From Anomaloglossus baeobatrachus (lineage: Eukaryota > Chordata > Amphibia > Anura > Aromobatidae): a stretch of 64,000 bases of DNA. The stretch is from the NCBI RefSeq assembly GCF_048569485.1, contig NC_134354.1, positions 89,183,825 to 89,247,824 of the forward strand, given 5' to 3'. Under the pieces are notes generated by a model. The model ran no database searches. It was not told the DNA's origin and worked only from the letters and a program-made list of their open reading frames with translations. The position numbers were made by a program, and so were the translations under genes. Shown one piece after another: positions 56,801 to 61,394 of this stretch. Numbering within the stretch: the stretch's first letter is position 1; each line of letters opens with the position of its first letter.

Positions 56801-59789
56801 TGTATAGGCAGAGGGGAGGGGTTACACTTTTTAAAGTGTAATACTTTGTGTGGCCTCCGGAGGCAGAAGCTATACACCCAATTGTCTGGGTCTCCCAATG
56901 GAGCGACAAAGAAAATAATTCTACTTAAACTACAAAGTAAAGGCCGCTTTACACGCTACATCGCTCAAGCGATCTCGTTGGGGGTCACGGAATTTGTGAC
57001 GCACATCCGGCCGCGTTAGTGATGTTGTTGCGTGTGACACTTATGAGCGATTTTGCATCGTTGCAAAAACGTGCAAAACCGCTAATCGGTGACATGCCCC
57101 CCTATCCACAATTATCGTTGCTGCTGCATGTACGATGTAGTTCATCGCTCCTGCGGCAGCACACATCGCTATGTGTGACACCGCAGGAACGAGGAACCTC
57201 ACCTTACCTGCGGCCGCTGGCAATGCGGAAGGAAAAAGGTGGGCGGGATGTTTTGTCCCGCTCATCTCCGCCCCTCCGCTTCTATTGGGCGCCCGGCTTA
57301 GTGACGTCGCTGTGCCGCCGAACAAACTGCCCCCTTAGAAAGGAGGCGGTTCGCCGGTCATAGCGACGTCGCTAGGCAGCTAAGTAGTGTGACGGGTCTG
57401 GGCGATGTTGTGCTCCACAGGCAGTGATTTGCCCATGTCGCACAACCGATGGGGGCGGGTACGCACGCTATCGATATCGGTAACGATATTGCAGCGTGTA
57501 AAGTGGCCTTTAGTCAGACCTGTAATACATAACAATCACGTGACCCTGCCAGCTGTTGATCAGCAGGCTGGGAACACTGTAGCAGCTCTACCACCTGATG
57601 GGCCGCATTAGGAAATTGATCTACTTTTCTTTCCAGAGGATTTAATAAATCTTTCCCAATGACTTACACGGACACTAATACAGTTTTGACCCAAAATGTT
57701 TGTAAATTGTAACATCAATTGAGTTCATTAGTTACCTTAACATTGGCATCTTCCATGCTAATGACCTGATCCAAGTCTGGCTTGGCAGCAGCAGAGTTCC
57801 CGATGAGCAGGTAGAAGGTGGCTCTCAGCAGTAACGCTTCCGCCGTGTACTTGCCTTTGGCCTCCACTTCCCTTGTGCATTCACTGATTATTTTGTCGTA
57901 GTTCTCCTCTTCCATATATTGTTTTGCTTTTAAATAACCGGATCTGAACAGATTAGTAAATATAAGGTAAAAGGTGGCTGTACACATTGTGCAATGTAGA
58001 GGACATGTAACAAATCTGATCTACAAGTTCTGGACCTTTTCACACATATAATTAAACATTAAAGTGAACCTGTGAGGTGCAATATTACCCCCCAACCACG
58101 TGCAGTTCTGGGTGCATATTGCTAATCCCTGCCTAACTGTCCCTGTATACACTAGCATAGATAAATGGATCTTTAGAAAAAGTATTTCTAAAGATCTTTT
58201 ATGATATGGTAATGAGCGCAGGGACGAGTCGCAAGGGCGTTATTTCCCCCAACTAATCCACCCTCTTAACATGTTAGCACGCCCACAAGGGAGTGCTATC
58301 ATGCTATTCAATGGCTAGCGTCATCGGCAGTGACTCGCGTACCTGTCCATTGTCACCGCCTCAGACACAGACTTTAGGCTCAGTGCACATGATCAGAGGA
58401 ACCCGCACTTCCGATCATGCGCACCAGACCTCTGAAACCGGGACACGTACACCCGGCTTCATAGCGCGCATGACTGGAAGTGCCGGGCATTCTGATCATG
58501 CGCACTGACCGTATGCCCGGCGTTCTGAGGCAGAGACAACGGACACAGGTACACATGCAATGAGGAGCATGTTAGAAACTTTGAGAGCTGCTGATACACA
58601 TTAGGTGAATGTCAGCAGGGTTACTAACAATCTAAGGGTATGTGCACATAATGCCAGTTACAAGTAAATTATACATGGAATACACATCATGAATGCTTCA
58701 ACAACACCGCAAAAAAAAAATGACCCGAGAGCTGAAGCAGCTAAAAGAACAAAGGACCTGTCCATACTTTGGTCGGAAGTCGCTCGCTCTGTATTCTAGA
58801 GACTATAGACTAAAAGATATTGGTTTGTACAGCCTCTGCAAGAACAACTGCAAAGCCGCTTCAAGAAAATGTGGCCGTATGCACATACCCAAAGGAAAAT
58901 TTTACAAATCCGACAGCTGAGAGGTCTAGAACGTCCCCATGTCCGCTGACCTGAACTCTGCTCCATAGACAAAAATGAGTTTGAATCAACAGAGCAGAAA
59001 CTGGTCGGACAACGTACAGGCATGTGGGATTTCAGCACCCCTATGGAACATTTATGGCTTCAGCCGACTTATCTTGTGTGTGGGCAGATTTTGGGAACTA
59101 GAGACTCTAGCAGTGAGGGACTTACTTCTCCTTGACCACAGCCGCTTCTCCCTCTTTATCCTTATCTTCATCTGACTTCTCTTCTTTGTGCAGGGGCTGG
59201 GAGATGATATCGTCCGTGAAAGAGCTAAAATAGGATTTGATGAACTGTGGTGAAGGCATCAGCGGCTCCCTGTTCTAGAACAGAAAAAAAAATACATTAG
59301 GTAAGTAACTGTTCATTTATAAGGGCACATTCCTGGCCACAACAAGCGTCGATGGACTATGCACTCGTTGATCAATGCTCATGTTATAGGCTTGTTCCCA
59401 TGAGCAGCAGATTCCATTAATGCAGAGCAACGTGCTGCCGACAATCATATTTATATCCTGACTATAAATTCTCTCTCCTTCATTAGGTCAAAATCACACG
59501 TGGTTTGACCTGATAAAGGAGAAAACTCTCCGAAACGCATTGTTAATTAAAATCCCCATTAATGTTTCCTGAAGTTTCCTTCAAATCATTGCAGCGCGGC
59601 ATTTACCCATCCAAAACAAATTTGTAACATTGGAATACCCCTTTAAGACATTCTCGTGTCACCCGTTCTCCAGCTATACCTTGTATTTGTCTTTGGCTTT
59701 TTCTTTCCCAAGCAGCTTAAGTACTTTATCTGCGAGCAGCATGCTGTTCTGGTTCTGGAATCCTTCCAAGATGCAAACGGCAGTGACAT
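14732..59789 (-). CDS. TOMM70: TOMM70, mitochondrial import receptor subunit TOM70 (C-terminal 400 residues, nine exons)
   Basis: TOM70 is a TPR-repeat receptor anchored in the mitochondrial outer membrane. It takes Hsp70/Hsp90-bound carrier preproteins from the cytosol and passes them to the TOM40 pore. Nine exons (59789-59680, 59274-59126, 57943-57736, 51218-51084, 42666-42559, 34582-34466, 32771-32674, 16244-16122, 14885-14732) encode 400 residues that align without gaps to the last 400 of the 608-residue vertebrate protein as I recall it, ending KKYGLKPPTL. All internal junctions are GT-AG with matching phases. The N-terminal anchor and the Hsp-binding TPR clamp are encoded by exons beyond 64000; the part here is the C-terminal TPR superhelix that binds preproteins. 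The frame is intact. Introns are swollen to as much as 16 kb by mobile elements, five of them DIRS copies in the same orientation. Confidence 0.97.
15486..15892. mobile_element. MITE with TAGAGATGAGC ends
   Basis: The left end reads TAGAGATGAGCAAACCC and the right end, reverse-complemented, TAGAGATGAGGCGAACCC, giving terminal inverted repeats around 400 bp of non-coding sequence. It lies in the last TOMM70 intron. Related sequence appears expanded into a tandem array at 33945-34300. Confidence 0.75.
16122..16244 (-). CDS. TOMM70: TOMM70 exon (penultimate)
   Basis: It encodes LLQLQWKQDLDKGLDLISKA and continues to TMGTIEVQ, with split glycine and arginine codons at its ends. Length 123 nt; donor gtaagc, acceptor ttccag. 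TPR unit of the C-terminal domain. Confidence 0.97.
16417..16805. mobile_element. Fold-back MITE
   Basis: Two arms (about 16500-16610 and 16620-16735) are imperfect reverse complements; for example GCAGAAGGAGTCACC pairs with GGTGACTCCTCCTGC. There is no coding capacity. It lies in the TOMM70 intron upstream of the penultimate exon; the family is not identified. Confidence 0.65.
16806..17447. other. Intronic repeat-derived sequence
   Basis: This holds fragments resembling interspersed repeats (for example around TTGTATGGGAGCTT at 17038) but no element with ends I can define and no gene. Confidence 0.35.
17448..23386 (-). mobile_element. DIRS retrotransposon B (decayed, arms intact)
   Basis: A full-span DIRS copy of about 5.9 kb on the minus strand with the same order of parts as A and D. 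ORF1-like sequence lies about 20.8-22.1 kb, RT/RNase H about 19-20.8 kb, and recombinase about 18-19 kb, followed by the internal complementary region and left arm. Coding parts are broken more than ten times. Despite this, the two terminal arms are identical over about 125 bp. It shares its decayed state and many diagnostic bases with copy E, so the two form one non-autonomous-looking lineage. Confidence 0.9.
17470..17788 (-). other. Terminal cassette of DIRS B bounded by splice-like signals, in TOMM70 intron
   Basis: A 319-nt interval starts after TTCTTCTAG and ends at ACG/GTAAGTAAAC on the transcribed strand of TOMM70. One frame is open from end to end. It is a candidate for exon formation in the TOMM70 transcript; no expression evidence is available here. 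Confidence 0.45.
24553..30075 (-). mobile_element. DIRS retrotransposon C (different subfamily)
   Basis: A DIRS copy of about 5.5 kb on the minus strand, clearly more diverged from A, B, D, E and F than these are from each other. Parts: right arm (about 29940-30075), leader, ORF1 with zinc-ribbon motif (27957 to about 29079), RT/RNase H (25742-28051), recombinase region (24806-26468), and the internal complementary region (24553-24660). Only one complete terminal arm is recognisable; the left margin starts inside the terminal structure. A few breaks. It lies within the TTAA transposon. Confidence 0.9.
25742..28051 (-). CDS. DIRS C ORF2: reverse transcriptase-RNase H
   Basis: A 769-residue frame with the same domain order as in D. 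RT has FRPILDLKLLNKHV, DIRDAYLHVPI, LPFGLATAPQ and YLDDLL; RNase H has TTHASLSGWG, SDNATAVAYINHQ and EADYLSHQ; the methyltransferase-like tail has PEVDLMASRHNN and APDWPRRAWYPDL. Open throughout in my reading. It shows that this subfamily kept a long ORF2 although other parts of the copy are damaged. Confidence 0.88.
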   Translation of the reverse strand: MPCLPCWRLLTALRWLRLIPSLSAGSCGFESERQMLLQRSTLLGSLLLDPGYSANNWMKLLRKLLAGRVLPCHKLKPGNLPRVGTSRGFVPFVPPTGHPLSPRPRPLTQPRTRSPTGAQSRVLRRPQELLPLRQPHLDYLAAPATSLVGGRLSHFGDVWFQHVSDQWVRDIISNGYRIEFSSSPPNRFFLSTPPCSKAAAFSQAVASLQANGVIVPVPARERFRGFYSNLFLVPKKDGSFRPILDLKLLNKHVQVRHFRMESLRSVIASMTQGDFLASIDIRDAYLHVPIAVSHQRWLRFAIGEEHFQFVALPFGLATAPQVFTKVMAAVVAVLHLQGLAVIPYLDDLLVKASSSADCQRSVSLTLATLVQFGWLVNLPKSTLTPTQKLTYLGMQFETLPALVELPLVKQQSLHLAVRSLLRPRRHSIRHLMQVLGQIMALMEAVPFAQFHLRLLQLDILRCWDRRTSSLHRLVALSPQTRGSLQWWLRPLSLSQGRSFLAPSWVILTTHASLSGWGAVYLHHRAQGTWTPSESALSINVLETRAVLLALLTFHHLLAGKHIRVQSDNATAVAYINHQGGTRSRLAMLEVQRILQWTEDSKSTISAVHIPGVENWEADYLSHQTVDNGEWSLHPAVFRSICRKWGTPEVDLMASRHNNKVPVYVARSHDPQALAADALVQDWSQFRLSYVFPPLALLPRVLRKIRMEGRRVILIAPDWPRRAWYPDLLHLSVEVPWHLPDRPDLLSQGPFFRQNSAALRLTAWLLSPGS
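30074..30640. repeat. Direct duplication (about 170 bp, two copies)
   Basis: The segment starting ACGGTTGCTTCAACTAGG at 30075 recurs at 30462 with roughly 93% identity over about 170 bp. Between the copies is about 215 bp of other TTAA-element sequence. The first copy starts exactly at the DIRS C border. Confidence 0.85.
30669..31375. repeat. Tandem array of 112-117-bp hairpin-bearing units
   Basis: Six full units plus partial ones. Starts are recognisable by GA[TC]GCACGGACGGATGC near 30669, 30785, 30897, 31009, 31122, 31234 and 31351. Each unit contains a hairpin of the form GGGATGCAGATA...TATCTGCATCCC and an A-run before GTCACGCC or GTCCCGCC. Short open frames in both strands are by-products of the repetition. 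Confidence 0.92.
31575..31760. repeat. G-rich minisatellite, 20-26-bp units
   Basis: About seven to eight units of GTGAGAGCAGAGGGGGAGGG with varying G-run length. The plus strand has runs of four or more G closely spaced. Confidence 0.9.
31815..31940. repeat. G-rich minisatellite, 37-39-bp units
   Basis: Four units of GAGCAGATCGGGATGTCGGG followed by a run of up to about 14 G. Long homopolymer G tracts are potential quadruplex formers and also sites of sequencing length error. Confidence 0.9.
32674..32771 (-). CDS. TOMM70: TOMM70 exon
   Basis: 98 nt encoding ALTDQQQFGKADEMYDQCIE and on to NATTYVHK plus two bases of a split glycine codon. Donor gtaagt, acceptor ttatag. A TPR unit. It stands between the 16-kb nested-element intron and the next upstream exon. 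Confidence 0.97.
32827..33373. mobile_element. TTAA-flanked MITE, 547 bp
   Basis: The left end TTAAAGGGGTTGTCCGG and right end reverse-complemented TTAAAGGGGTTGTCCAGCC form inverted repeats. The interior is also partly self-complementary (CTAGTTGGACGCGCC near the middle). Non-coding, intronic. Confidence 0.85.
33374..33944. other. Intron sequence, no feature recognised
   Basis: I see no element ends or coding sequence. A 108-codon open frame at 33599-33925 has no recognisable motif and lies antisense to TOMM70. Confidence 0.4.
33945..34300. repeat. Minisatellite, about 41-50-bp units
   Basis: About seven or eight imperfect units share CATGGTAGTGC followed by GCTCATCACTAGTTAC. The GCTCATC(A/T)CTAG part resembles the end of the MITE at 15486-15892, so the array probably grew from such an element. 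Confidence 0.85.
34466..34582 (-). CDS. TOMM70: TOMM70 exon
   Basis: 117 nt, 39 whole codons, encoding YRKAYTGSNPLQIKAAMKGF to CAEGYALYAQ. Donor gtaaag, acceptor tttctag. Phase 0 on both sides, so skipping would keep the frame. Confidence 0.97.
34814..35390. mobile_element. MITE with AGGCCT-TTTCACA ends
   Basis: The left end AGGCCTCTTTCACATGTCA pairs with the reverse-complemented right end AAGGCCTGTTTCACACGTCA. About 575 bp, non-coding, intronic. The TTTCACAC ends resemble those of the next MITE (35641-36123), so the two may be related. Confidence 0.75.
35641..36123. mobile_element. MITE with long terminal inverted repeats and repeated GGATCCG
   Basis: The left end AGGCTGCTTTCACACGTCCG pairs with the reverse-complemented right end AGGCTGCTTTCACACATCTG, and the pairing continues for about 42 bp. 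The 483-bp interior has about seven copies of a GGATCCG-like palindrome. Non-coding, intronic. Confidence 0.85.
36430..36750 (-). other. Terminal cassette of DIRS D bounded by splice-like signals, in TOMM70 intron
   Basis: On the transcribed strand of TOMM70 a 321-nt interval lies between TTCCTTTTCTTCTAG and ACG/GTAAGTAAAC. The donor also has a purine-rich stretch just upstream (AGAAGAAAAGGAA) of the kind that promotes exon recognition. Splicing is inferred, not shown. Confidence 0.5.
36470..36580. repeat. DIRS D left arm: conserved multi-stem fold
   Basis: Self-complementary parts in order: outer stem GGGTGTATAGC (36476-36486) with GCTATACACCC (36548-36558); palindrome GCCTCCGGAGGC (36491-36502); palindrome TACACTTAAAAGTGTA (36515-36530); and hairpin CCCGTG-GGAG-CACGGG (36560-36575). 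The inverted right arm repeats it at about 42330-42440. Equivalent stems occur in all other copies with matching changes on both sides. Confidence 0.85.
36722..36835. repeat. DIRS D internal complementary region
   Basis: The first half is the reverse complement of the outermost left end (GGAGCTAGAAGAAAAGGAAT... to AAAATTCCCTT). It continues directly into the sequence of the right end in inverted form (CTTCTTTTTCGCTCC then TTGGGAGACCCAGAC). This design, complementary to both element ends at once, is the hallmark of DIRS and is thought to rebuild the ends through a circular single-stranded intermediate. The same arrangement is seen in A, B, E and F, and in part in C. Confidence 0.9.
36897..38837 (-). 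CDS. DIRS D ORF3: tyrosine recombinase
   Basis: A 646-residue frame. The last 325 or so residues form a tyrosine recombinase: an N-terminal core-binding part (KIYHRTWKIFLSWCSAQG, WDLNKVLIALQKPPFEP) and a catalytic part with the R (TSLRRVSEL, about 457/458), HSTR (H586, R589) and nucleophile Y622 (FTKHYQV). These match the R-HxxR-Y set of the family. The first 300 residues are Ser/Pro/Arg-rich, overlap the RNase H end of ORF2 in another frame and have no recognised fold. The enzyme inserts the circular DNA copy into the genome. Start taken as given by the longest frame; the real start may be internal. Confidence 0.9.
   Translation of the reverse strand: MGREVDVPRQGCLPLSGSQGLSPMVASSHLIVKRKVVPTPILGGGHDRCEPIRVGSSVSSPQGSGYVDSERVHPSDQCSGNQSSLSCSASLPTVAGGQADPDSVGQFHSGGVHQPPRGNTQSASLSRSPADSDVGGKHSIHHIRSSHPRRGKLGSRLSQSPGHGRRGMVPSPGRVSGDLSPLGDAGRRPDGVTAQQQGPGFHGTVSRSPSSGGRRLSSGLVAVPTTLCVPTSGIVAQSAPQNQVRLPLRHSRRSRLAKEVVVPGSVASHGRTTVGATRPSRLAVSRAIFPSEFCGPEPDCVAIESWILGTSGLSHDVVATMRQARKPSSAKIYHRTWKIFLSWCSAQGVSPWPFALPIFLSFLQSGLEKGLSLSSLKGQVSALSVFFQKRLARLPKVRTFLQGVCHIVPPYKRPLEPWDLNKVLIALQKPPFEPMKEISFSRLSQKVAFLVAVTSLRRVSELAALSCKSPFLVFHQDKVVLRPIPEFLPKVVSSFHLNQDITLPSLCPHPVHQFEKGLHLLDLVRALRIYISRTAPLRRSDALFILVAAQHKGSQASKSTLARWIKEPILHAYRSAGLPTPGLKAHSTRAVGASWALRHQATAQQVCQAATWSSLHTFTKHYQVHTYASADASLGRQVLQAAVAHL
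37913..40072 (-). CDS. DIRS D ORF2: reverse transcriptase-RNase H
   Basis: 719 residues. RT spans about 170-400 with PKKDGSFRPVLDLKLLN (184-200), DIKDAYLHVPI (230-240), LPFGLATAPR (262-271) and YLDD (294-297). RNase H spans about 455-575 with D460 in TTDASLSGWG, an acidic residue in NVLEIRAVYLAL (490-500), D517 in QSDNSTAVAYIN and D568 in WEADFLSRQ. Residues about 585-690 (PDVDLMASRHNN, YVFPPLALLP, VAPDWPRRSWYPDL) resemble the methyltransferase-like domain of DIRS. The start overlaps the end of ORF1 by about 260 bp. It copies the element RNA into DNA. Confidence 0.93.
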   Translation of the reverse strand: MTDCLGSVWMKSLNTPRVRTHPYLNTDKTSPNKGGVSLVFGPFEAQAGPNSPRPKGLKRIREAQILGGLSHAQKRQQEEPLPRRLPHDFQPPLSASSVGGRLSRFGDIWLSQVKDRWVRDILSHGYRIEFSSRPPTRFFRTSPPPDRAVALLQAVAALKAEGVVTSVPLQEQGHGFYSNLFVVPKKDGSFRPVLDLKLLNKHVKTRRFRMESLRSVIASMSQGDFLASIDIKDAYLHVPIAPEHQRFLRFVIESEHLQFVALPFGLATAPRVFTKVIAAVVAVLHSQGHSVIPYLDDLLIKAPSQEACQHSLNVALKTLQSFGWIINFSKSNLTPTQSLTYLGMEFHTLSAIVKLPLDKQCSLQTGVQSLLQNQSHSLRRLMHFLGKMVAAMEAVPFAQFHLRPLQCDILRQWDGKSTSLDRDVSLSQAAKDSLRWWLLPTSLSKGKSFLPPSWAVVTTDASLSGWGAVFLHHRAQGTWTQRESTLQINVLEIRAVYLALRAFQQWLEGKQIRIQSDNSTAVAYINHQGGTRSRQAFQEVRRILTWVENTASTISAVHIPGVENWEADFLSRQGMDAGEWSLHPDVFQEICRRWGMPDVDLMASRHNNKVPVFMARSHDHRALAADALVQDWSQFRLPYVFPPLALLPRVLRKIRSDCRCAILVAPDWPRRSWYPDLWHLTVGQPWALPGRPDLLSQGPFFHLNSAALNLTVWPLSPGS
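39810..41300 (-). CDS. DIRS D ORF1: gag-like protein with zinc-ribbon motif
   Basis: 496 residues starting MSSAKRKGAKAQ. Four cysteines at 18, 21, 34 and 37 (C-X2-C-X12-C-X2-C, with H33) suggest a small zinc ribbon. An acidic linker contains DSDSDDSPRQPKRARYEG. A helical middle part includes KDATDRQMELWLKSIYEAIG and DRLFGERLDEIIKHSKG, and a basic tail is rich in R, S and Q. The role as nucleocapsid-like packaging protein is inferred from position in the element and from the basic tail. Confidence 0.85.
   Translation of the reverse strand: MSSAKRKGAKAQTLYAACTACGAALPAGSTDPHCVQCSAPVQLAQPGPLLDVTQGVPPVNAVQVTGTEFAAFADRLSMTMSKILETLQSRPVTQTMDTVASLLPGPPQLEHFQAPGVSHAPQGDDSDSDDSPRQPKRARYEGPSTSSHWSGSQRDESMGDEADVTDQDSDPGTALNLDTPDGDAIVNDLIASINRMLDISPPAPPAEEAASQQEKFHFRYPKRKLSTFLDHSDFRDAIQKHHAYPEKRFSKRLKDTRYPFPPDVVKGWTQCPKVDPPISRLAARSLVAVEDGAALKDATDRQMELWLKSIYEAIGASLAPAFAAVWALQAISAGLIQVDSVTRTSAPQVAPLTSQMSAFASYAINAVLDSTSRTAVASANSVVLRRALWLREWKADSASKKCLTSLPFSRDRLFGERLDEIIKHSKGKDSSLPQHRQNKPQQRRGQSGFRSFRGSGRSQFSSSKRTQKDQRGSDSWRTQSRPKKTAGRTVTKTASS
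42559..42666 (-). CDS. TOMM70: TOMM70 exon
   Basis: 108 nt, 36 whole codons, encoding LKILLDQVDEAVADFDECIR to AQAQKCFAL. Donor gtaagt, acceptor ttgcag. It lies in the short gap of about 310 bp between DIRS D and DIRS E, yet its splice sites are intact. Confidence 0.97.
42803..43121 (-). other. Terminal cassette of DIRS E bounded by splice-like signals, in TOMM70 intron
   Basis: A 319-nt interval between TTCTTCTAG and ACG/GTAAGTAAAC on the TOMM70 strand, about 120 bp shorter in distance from an exon than the other cassettes (exon donor side at 42559). Same layout as in B. Confidence 0.45.
47835..48330. repeat. Tandem repeat of about 190 bp in the leader of DIRS E
   Basis: The landmark GCGCGGCCGCCGTAAAAGCG occurs at 47835, 48027 and 48217, a spacing of 192 and 190 bp. 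Units are very GC-rich and highly alike. The same region is single-copy in A, B and D. Confidence 0.9.
49025..50223. mobile_element. TTAA-type non-autonomous DNA transposon
   Basis: Bounded by TTAA on both sides; the right end reverse-complemented reads TTAACCCCTTCAGCCCC and the left TTAATCCCCGCCCC. It contains the palindrome CATATCAGCTG...CAGCTGATATG near 49070-49105 and a second TTAACCCCTT at 49136, so the left part may be a separate fragment. No transposase seen. Intronic. Confidence 0.6.
50220..50641. mobile_element. TTAA-flanked MITE, 422 bp
   Basis: The left end TTAAAGGGAATCTGTCAGCA and reverse-complemented right end TTAAAGAGAATTTGTCAACA form inverted repeats. It shares its left TTAA with the preceding element. 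Non-coding, intronic. Confidence 0.85.
50642..51083. other. Intronic repeat-derived sequence
   Basis: Starts of the GGGGTATTCTGGT type (50700) suggest a worn MITE, but I cannot define a matching right end. No coding sequence before the TOMM70 exon. Confidence 0.35.
51084..51218 (-). CDS. TOMM70: TOMM70 exon
   Basis: 135 nt, 45 whole codons, encoding LRANALIKRGSMYMQQQLPM to DPQNADVYHHRGQ. Donor gtgagt, acceptor tcctag. TPR unit. Confidence 0.97.
51290..51890. repeat. Composite of worn interspersed repeats
   Basis: It contains CGAAACGCGTAAAG followed by AATAAAGGATC and a T-rich stretch, a motif set seen in anuran interspersed repeats, flanked by GGGTTTAACACTG on the left and CCCCTTTAACA on the right. 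Family not identified; intronic. Confidence 0.4.
51945..56913 (-). mobile_element. DIRS retrotransposon F (shortened)
   Basis: A 4.97-kb DIRS copy on the minus strand, about 1.1 kb shorter than A and D but with both arms and the internal complementary region. ORF1 (starting at 55846, MSFTRSKGAKAQ, with the zinc-ribbon cysteines), RT and recombinase parts are recognisable. A few breaks. The arms match each other over at least 110 bp, so it inserted fairly recently. Lies in a TOMM70 intron in the gene's sense. Confidence 0.92.
51968..52302 (-). other. Terminal cassette of DIRS F bounded by splice-like signals, in TOMM70 intron
   Basis: A 335-nt interval between TTCTTCTAG and ACG/GTAAGTAAAC on the TOMM70 strand. 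Same layout as in A, B, D and E. Confidence 0.45.
56938..57512. mobile_element. MITE with TAAAGGCC ends
   Basis: The left end TAAAGGCCGCTTTACACGCT pairs with the reverse-complemented right end TAAAGGCCACTTTACACGCT. About 575 bp, rich in CGATG-type words (ATCGCTC, GCGATGT), non-coding. It lies 25 bp from DIRS F. Confidence 0.85.
57736..57943 (-). CDS. TOMM70: TOMM70 exon
   Basis: 208 nt encoding SGYLKAKQYMEEENYDKIIS to ISMEDANVK, preceded by the third base of a split lysine codon. Donor gtaact, acceptor gttcag. It starts the C-terminal TPR domain after the acidic linker. Confidence 0.97.
58059..58634. repeat. Probable TTAA-type MITE fragment
   Basis: Starts TTAAAGTGAACCTGTGAGG, like the MITE at 50220, and includes inverted words such as GATCATGCGCAC and CCGGGCATTCTGATC. 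No clean right end found. Confidence 0.45.
58635..58890. mobile_element. Short MITE with GGGTATGTGCA ends
   Basis: The left end GGGTATGTGCACATA and reverse-complemented right end GGGTATGTGCATACG define a 256-bp non-coding element in the intron. Confidence 0.7.
59126..59274 (-). CDS. TOMM70: TOMM70 exon
   Basis: 149 nt encoding NREPLMPSPQFIKSYFSSFT to EGEAAVVKE and two bases of the next codon. It covers the acidic, lysine-rich linker (EEKSDEDKDKEGE) between the N-terminal clamp and the C-terminal TPRs. Donor gtaagt, acceptor ttctag. Confidence 0.97.
59680..59789 (-). CDS. TOMM70: TOMM70 exon (most upstream in the window)
   Basis: 110 nt encoding VTAVCILEGFQNQNSMLLAD to KEKAKDKYK, preceded by two bases of a split aspartate codon. 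Donor gtatag, acceptor ctatag. It corresponds to about residue 209 onward of the vertebrate protein, so roughly 208 residues are encoded further upstream (beyond 64000). Confidence 0.97.
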
Positions 59790-60289
59790 CTATAGACACA
59801 AGATACAACAGGGTGAGACCGCATGGAGCCCGAGTAGATTCACTTTCATTTTCTATTCTCATGTAACCCAGTGTTTGACAGACGACTGATTTTCTGACAG
59901 ATGCAAAGAAAAAAATCAGTAATCGGTGTACAGAGAAAGGAAGAAAAACAAAACCAAAAAACAAATCCATCTCCTTCACATTAATGCAGCTCTCACGTTT
60001 CTCCTGGGAAGAATCAGACCATTATGCCACAGATTATTTGGGAAAGGGGCTTCTTCAAAGAGCAGCTCTGCATCAGCTCGTAATGTTGACCACAATATAT
60101 ATATTCAGCACTGGCCGGCTCTGCCCGGGGCTTCATGCAGATGATGATTGCCGTTTTTGCCCGAGTACACAATGCACAGAGCTTGTGTTCCTCATCCTGC
60201 GCTGTTCTGCATAAAATAACATGCTTACCTAGCCACCCTCAATATGGACAGACCTATATTTGACGGGCTGCCATGTCACTGGTGACGTA

Positions 60290-60545
60290 TTCTTGGCGGT
60301 GCGTTCCACTGTGACGTGCTTGCCATGATTTGCCGTCTAGGAACTATGTCTCTGCATGCGGCATCGGTGTGAATTCCACTATGGAGCGCACATTGCTTCC
60401 CGCTCATTCATACGGCGGTGTGCATTCCACCGTGGAGTGCACATCACTTTCTGCCCACACATACAGCCACAGAGTGCGCATGCTGTGCTGGAGTGCATAC
60501 CGCGTCATATCTTTACACGGCGGTGCGTTCCACACACCGCATCTT
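60290..60545. repeat. Degenerate short tandem repeats
   Basis: Repeated phrases of the form CGGTG(C/T)G.TTCCAC.GTG.(A/C)GTGC recur at about 60297, 60363, 60416 and 60520. Irregular spacing of about 50-70 bp. No coding sequence. Confidence 0.5.
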
Positions 60546-61394
60546 TCCCTATCTCCTGCTACTTGCTCCCTACATCAGCTGTTTAAAGCAACAATATATC
60601 TTTCTCTGTCGTTTCATTGGGGGACACAGGACCATGGGTTATGCTGCTGTCACTAGGAGGCTGACACTAAGTAAACAGAAAAAGTTAGCTCCTCCCCAGC
60701 AGTATAACCCCTGAGCCGGAGGCGGGCTCAATCAGTTTTTTGCTTAGTGTCGTAGGAGGCTGATGTGGGCCGTCTGGGCCCCCTTCAGCCACTTGAATTT
60801 TTGCGTTATTTTTTTCATTTTTTCTCGGCGACGCTCGTCGCTCTCATCTGTGGTAATTTTCTTTTTCTGCAGGTATCTTTTCTCTACCTCAGCTCTCGCA
60901 GCCCGTGTGGGTACCGCTCCCCTAGGTCGCAGAGGCTTGAGTTGTCGGGCCCTCTCCCCCGTCCAATTCCACGGTACCACTCCCCGGCTGGCACGCGGGG
61001 CTGAATTTTCCTGGGCACCCCTATTCACCCTGCGGTACCACCCCAAAGGGTCGCAAGGGGCATACAGCAGGGACTGGACCTCCGCAGCGCATCTGGAGTT
61101 TTTGGATGGGGCCCGCAACGCTGCTACATTTAGGGGCTTCCACCCCAATGGCGTCCAACTTCCCGCCTTCTTCAGCCTGCTTCCAGGTGCCCGCAGCCAT
61201 TCCTTCGCTGAGCGGAGCACACAGGAGCATGTGCAGAGTCTCAGCCTGCACACTGGACAGCGCGCCGCGGATCAGGTAGGACCCCTACCTTCTCCCCCTC
61301 TCGGACGGCTGCAGAAATTGAGGCCCCGGTCTGGGCCTACTCGCCGGACTCCCCCGCTGCGTCCGTGGAGCTCCCTGCCGGCTCCGAGGTCGGG

